DNA of 64,000 bases, taken from positions 1 through 64,000 of the forward strand of contig JBFKQC010000004.1 of NCBI GenBank assembly GCA_041627895.1, read 5' to 3'. Position 1 is the first letter of the stretch, and each line of letters opens with the position of its first letter. The translations under genes were made by a program, and so were the position numbers. Shown one piece after another: positions 62,350 through 64,000 of this stretch. Origin of the DNA: JBFKQC01 sp041627895 (GTDB lineage Bacteria > Pseudomonadota > Alphaproteobacteria > Rhodobacterales > Rhodobacteraceae). The notes beneath the pieces were generated by a model. It was not told where the DNA came from and did not search any database. It saw nothing but the letters and a program-made list of their open reading frames with translations.

Positions 62350-62361
62350 TTGCGAATGCAA
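62350..62361. promoter_or_regulatory. Operator 1, TTGC-N4-GCAA palindrome near the marR start
   Basis: TTGCGAATGCAA is a 12-bp palindrome with a 4-base centre, 19 bases upstream of the marR start codon. It matches operator 2 at all eight arm positions. Confidence 0.7.
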
Positions 62362-62407
62362 TGAATGCACGAAACCGTGTGCCGCGCAAGTTTCCCGTCC
62401 CGGCCAC

Positions 62408-62435
62408 TTGACTTCATTGCAAATGCAACGATAAT
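62408..62435 (+). promoter_or_regulatory. hmgA promoter
   Basis: TTGACT (62408-62413) and GATAAT (62430-62435) are separated by 16 bases, close to the sigma-70 ideal. Operator 2 fills most of the spacer, so repressor binding would block RNA polymerase. A strong GGGAGGA lies 20 bases further on before ATG 62462. Confidence 0.75.
62417..62428. promoter_or_regulatory. Operator 2, TTGC-N4-GCAA palindrome in the hmgA promoter spacer
   Basis: TTGCAAATGCAA lies between the -35 and -10 boxes of hmgA. It repeats operator 1 (62350-62361) with only two centre bases changed, and the distance between centres is 67 bases, which would let two dimers act together. Confidence 0.75.
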
Positions 62436-62461
62436 GCCGCCGAGCTTCCCGGGAGGATTCC

Positions 62462-63817
62462 ATGAACAAGCAGCCTGCCCTGCGCGACATGGTGCGCGCC
62501 GCCACGCCCGTCGGCACCCACGACGGTTACATGCCCGGCTTCGGCAACGATTTCGAAACAGAGGCCCTGCCCGGCGCCCTGCCGCAGGGCATGAATTCGC
62601 CGCAGCGCTGCGAATACGGGCTTTATGCCGAGCAGCTATCGGGCACCGCCTTTACCGCACCGGGACCGGAACGCACCTGGTGCTATCGCATTCGACCGTC
62701 GGTGCGGCACACGCATCGGTTCCGCAAGATCGAAGTCCCGTACTGGAAATCGGCGCCCCATGTCGACGACGACATCATCTCGCTCGGCCAGTATCGCTGG
62801 AACCCGGTGCCGGCGGCCGAGGACGGCCTGACCTGGATCACCGGCATGCGCACGATGACCACGGCCGGTGACGTCAACACCCAGGTCGGCATGGCGGCGC
62901 ATATCTACCTTGTCACCGAATCGATGGTCGACAGCTACTTCTTCTCGGCCGACAGCGAGCTGCTTGTCGTGCCGCAGGAGGGCCGGCTTAGGTTCTACAC
63001 CGAGCTTGGCATCATCGACCTGGAGCCGCAGGAAATCGCCATCCTGCCGCGCGGGCTGGTCTATCGCGTCGAGGTCGCCGAGGGCCCCTGCCGCGGCTTC
63101 GTCTGCGAGAATTACGGGCAAAAGTTCGAGCTGCCCGGCCGCGGCCCGATCGGTGCGAACTGCCTTGCCAATCCGCGCGACTTCAAGACGCCGGTCGCCG
63201 CATTCGAGGACCGCGAGGTGCCCTCAACCGTCACGATTAAGTGGTGCGGCGCGTTCCACGAAACCGAAATCGGGCACTCGCCGCTGGATATCGTCGCCTG
63301 GCACGGCAACTACGCGCCCTGCAAGTACGACCTGAAGACCTATTGCCCGGTCGGCGCGATCCTGTTCGACCACCCGGACCCGTCGATCTTTACCGTGCTG
63401 ACCGCGCCCTCGGGCCAGCCCGGAACGGCGAACATCGACTTCGTGCTGTTCCGCGAGCGCTGGATGGTGGCCGAGGACACCTTTCGGCCGCCCTGGTACC
63501 ACAAGAACGTGATGTCCGAACTGATGGGCAACATCTATGGCATCTACGACGCCAAGCCCGAGGGCTTCGTCCCCGGCGGCATGAGCCTGCACAACATGAT
63601 GCTGCCGCACGGCCCGGACCGCGACGCGTTCGAAATGGCGTCCTATTCGAACCTCGGCCCGAACAAGCTGGACAACACCATGTCCTTCATGTTCGAGACC
63701 CGGTTTCCGCAGCACCTGACGCCGTTTGCGGCGACCGAGGCGCCGTTGCAGGGCGATTACATCGACTGCTGGACCTCGCTCGAGAAAAAGTTCGACGGCA
63801 GGCCGGGGCGGAAATGA
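62462..63817 (+). CDS. hmgA: Homogentisate 1,2-dioxygenase
   Basis: 451 residues. Opens the ring of homogentisate to maleylacetoacetate in tyrosine and phenylalanine breakdown. MPGFGNDFETEALPGALPQG and YGLYAEQLSGTAFTAP near the N-terminus are family marks. The non-heme iron ligands lie in SLHNMMLPHGPDRDAFE and the preceding WYHKNVMSELMGNIYG region. ATG 62462 follows GGGAGGA. The divergent MarR gene probably controls it. A likely fumarylacetoacetase gene starts 154 bases downstream, so this is the first gene of the pathway operon. Confidence 0.97.
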   Translation: MNKQPALRDMVRAATPVGTHDGYMPGFGNDFETEALPGALPQGMNSPQRCEYGLYAEQLSGTAFTAPGPERTWCYRIRPSVRHTHRFRKIEVPYWKSAPHVDDDIISLGQYRWNPVPAAEDGLTWITGMRTMTTAGDVNTQVGMAAHIYLVTESMVDSYFFSADSELLVVPQEGRLRFYTELGIIDLEPQEIAILPRGLVYRVEVAEGPCRGFVCENYGQKFELPGRGPIGANCLANPRDFKTPVAAFEDREVPSTVTIKWCGAFHETEIGHSPLDIVAWHGNYAPCKYDLKTYCPVGAILFDHPDPSIFTVLTAPSGQPGTANIDFVLFRERWMVAEDTFRPPWYHKNVMSELMGNIYGIYDAKPEGFVPGGMSLHNMMLPHGPDRDAFEMASYSNLGPNKLDNTMSFMFETRFPQHLTPFAATEAPLQGDYIDCWTSLEKKFDGRPGRK

Positions 63818-63971
63818 CGCTGAAGGCGCCGGTCGCGCCGGGGGCCGGCGGCGAAGGCGACGGCGGCGGCGGATCAGGCGGCGGCGCCGAGGGTTGAACT
63901 GTCCCGCCGGGCCGGGCATCCAGACATCAGGGCCGCGCGGCGGCGCATGAGCACCAACCGGGGGCAGATCC

Positions 63972-64000
63972 ATGCCGCTTGAAAAATCCTGGGTCGAAGG
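63972..64000 (+). CDS. Probable fumarylacetoacetase, first codons only (cut by window end)
   Basis: ATG 63972 after a GGGGG run reads MPLEKSWVEG before the window ends. This opening resembles the short N-terminal segment (KSWV plus small residues) of alphaproteobacterial fumarylacetoacetases, and that enzyme commonly follows hmgA. With nine full codons the call rests mainly on position. The 154 bases between hmgA and this start contain only a Gly-rich short frame that I do not count as a gene. Confidence 0.45.

Noticed and set aside
62332..62517. N-terminal extension of the hmgA-linked MarR protein
   Set aside because: It would run through the operators and the hmgA promoter. ATG 62331 gives a normal-length MarR protein.
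63814..63897. Short Gly-rich frame overlapping the hmgA stop (28 codons)
   Set aside because: Low-complexity GGC/GGA repeats in GC-rich DNA without its own ribosome site. Probably chance.

Overview
The window is chromosomal DNA of a GC-rich alphaproteobacterium, most likely a member of the Rhodobacterales (Rhodobacter/Roseobacter group). Three things suggest this: the gene order rho-mnmE-mnmG-rsmG-parA-parB followed by hemW-rdgB-rph and hrcA-grpE, which is the familiar origin-proximal block of that order; the strong preference for G/C in third codon positions; and several lineage-typical genes, such as a NaChBac-type sodium channel, tiny exported proteins and hmgA with a MarR regulator. I see no insertion sequence, prophage, CRISPR array, rRNA or tRNA. 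Coding density is high, and many neighbours share ATGA, TGATG or GTGA overlaps.

Left part (1-13.5 kb): information processing and chromosome segregation. Rho (cut by the window edge), the tRNA U34 modification pair MnmE/MnmG, the 16S methyltransferase RsmG and the ParA/ParB partition proteins form one rightward run. Two parS sites, the DNA targets of ParB, lie inside mnmG and rsmG. After a hairpin-rich convergent junction come the leftward genes hemW, rdgB and rph, then divergent hrcA-grpE (heat shock), and mutS on the opposite strand.

Middle-left (13.5-28.6 kb): msrA, a class IV aminotransferase paired with a sulfotransferase-like gene, argG, a thioesterase, a histidine phosphotransfer protein divergent from a receiver-PP2C phosphatase, Nudix genes, hslO, the CCA-adding enzyme, a two-gene ABC exporter, an RNA m5U methyltransferase and a voltage-gated sodium channel. 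The channel gene is followed by a tandem 16-bp repeat that ends in a perfect 20-bp palindrome.

Middle (28.6-44.4 kb): envelope proteins (two L,D-transpeptidase-like proteins around a CAP-domain lipoprotein), hemH, a degenerate methyltransferase, comF-grxC-nitrilase-marR, a THUMP methyltransferase, an ECF sigma/anti-sigma/subtilisin operon, two small exported proteins with strong terminators, pncB, an amidinotransferase, a DUF3137 membrane protein and arfB.

Right part (44.4-64 kb): a 341-bp stretch upstream of arfB holding an 18-codon ORF behind an extended Shine-Dalgarno and a terminator; a VUT-type transporter, a phytase-like secreted protein, MepA and an MFS transporter in one leftward overlapping run; a thioesterase with a possible MerR-type operator; yggT; recQ; a hybrid histidine kinase; a giant alpha-2-macroglobulin coupled to PBP1C; and the start of a homogentisate degradation operon (hmgA and the first codons of a likely fahA) facing its MarR regulator, with a readable promoter and two TTGC-N4-GCAA operators.
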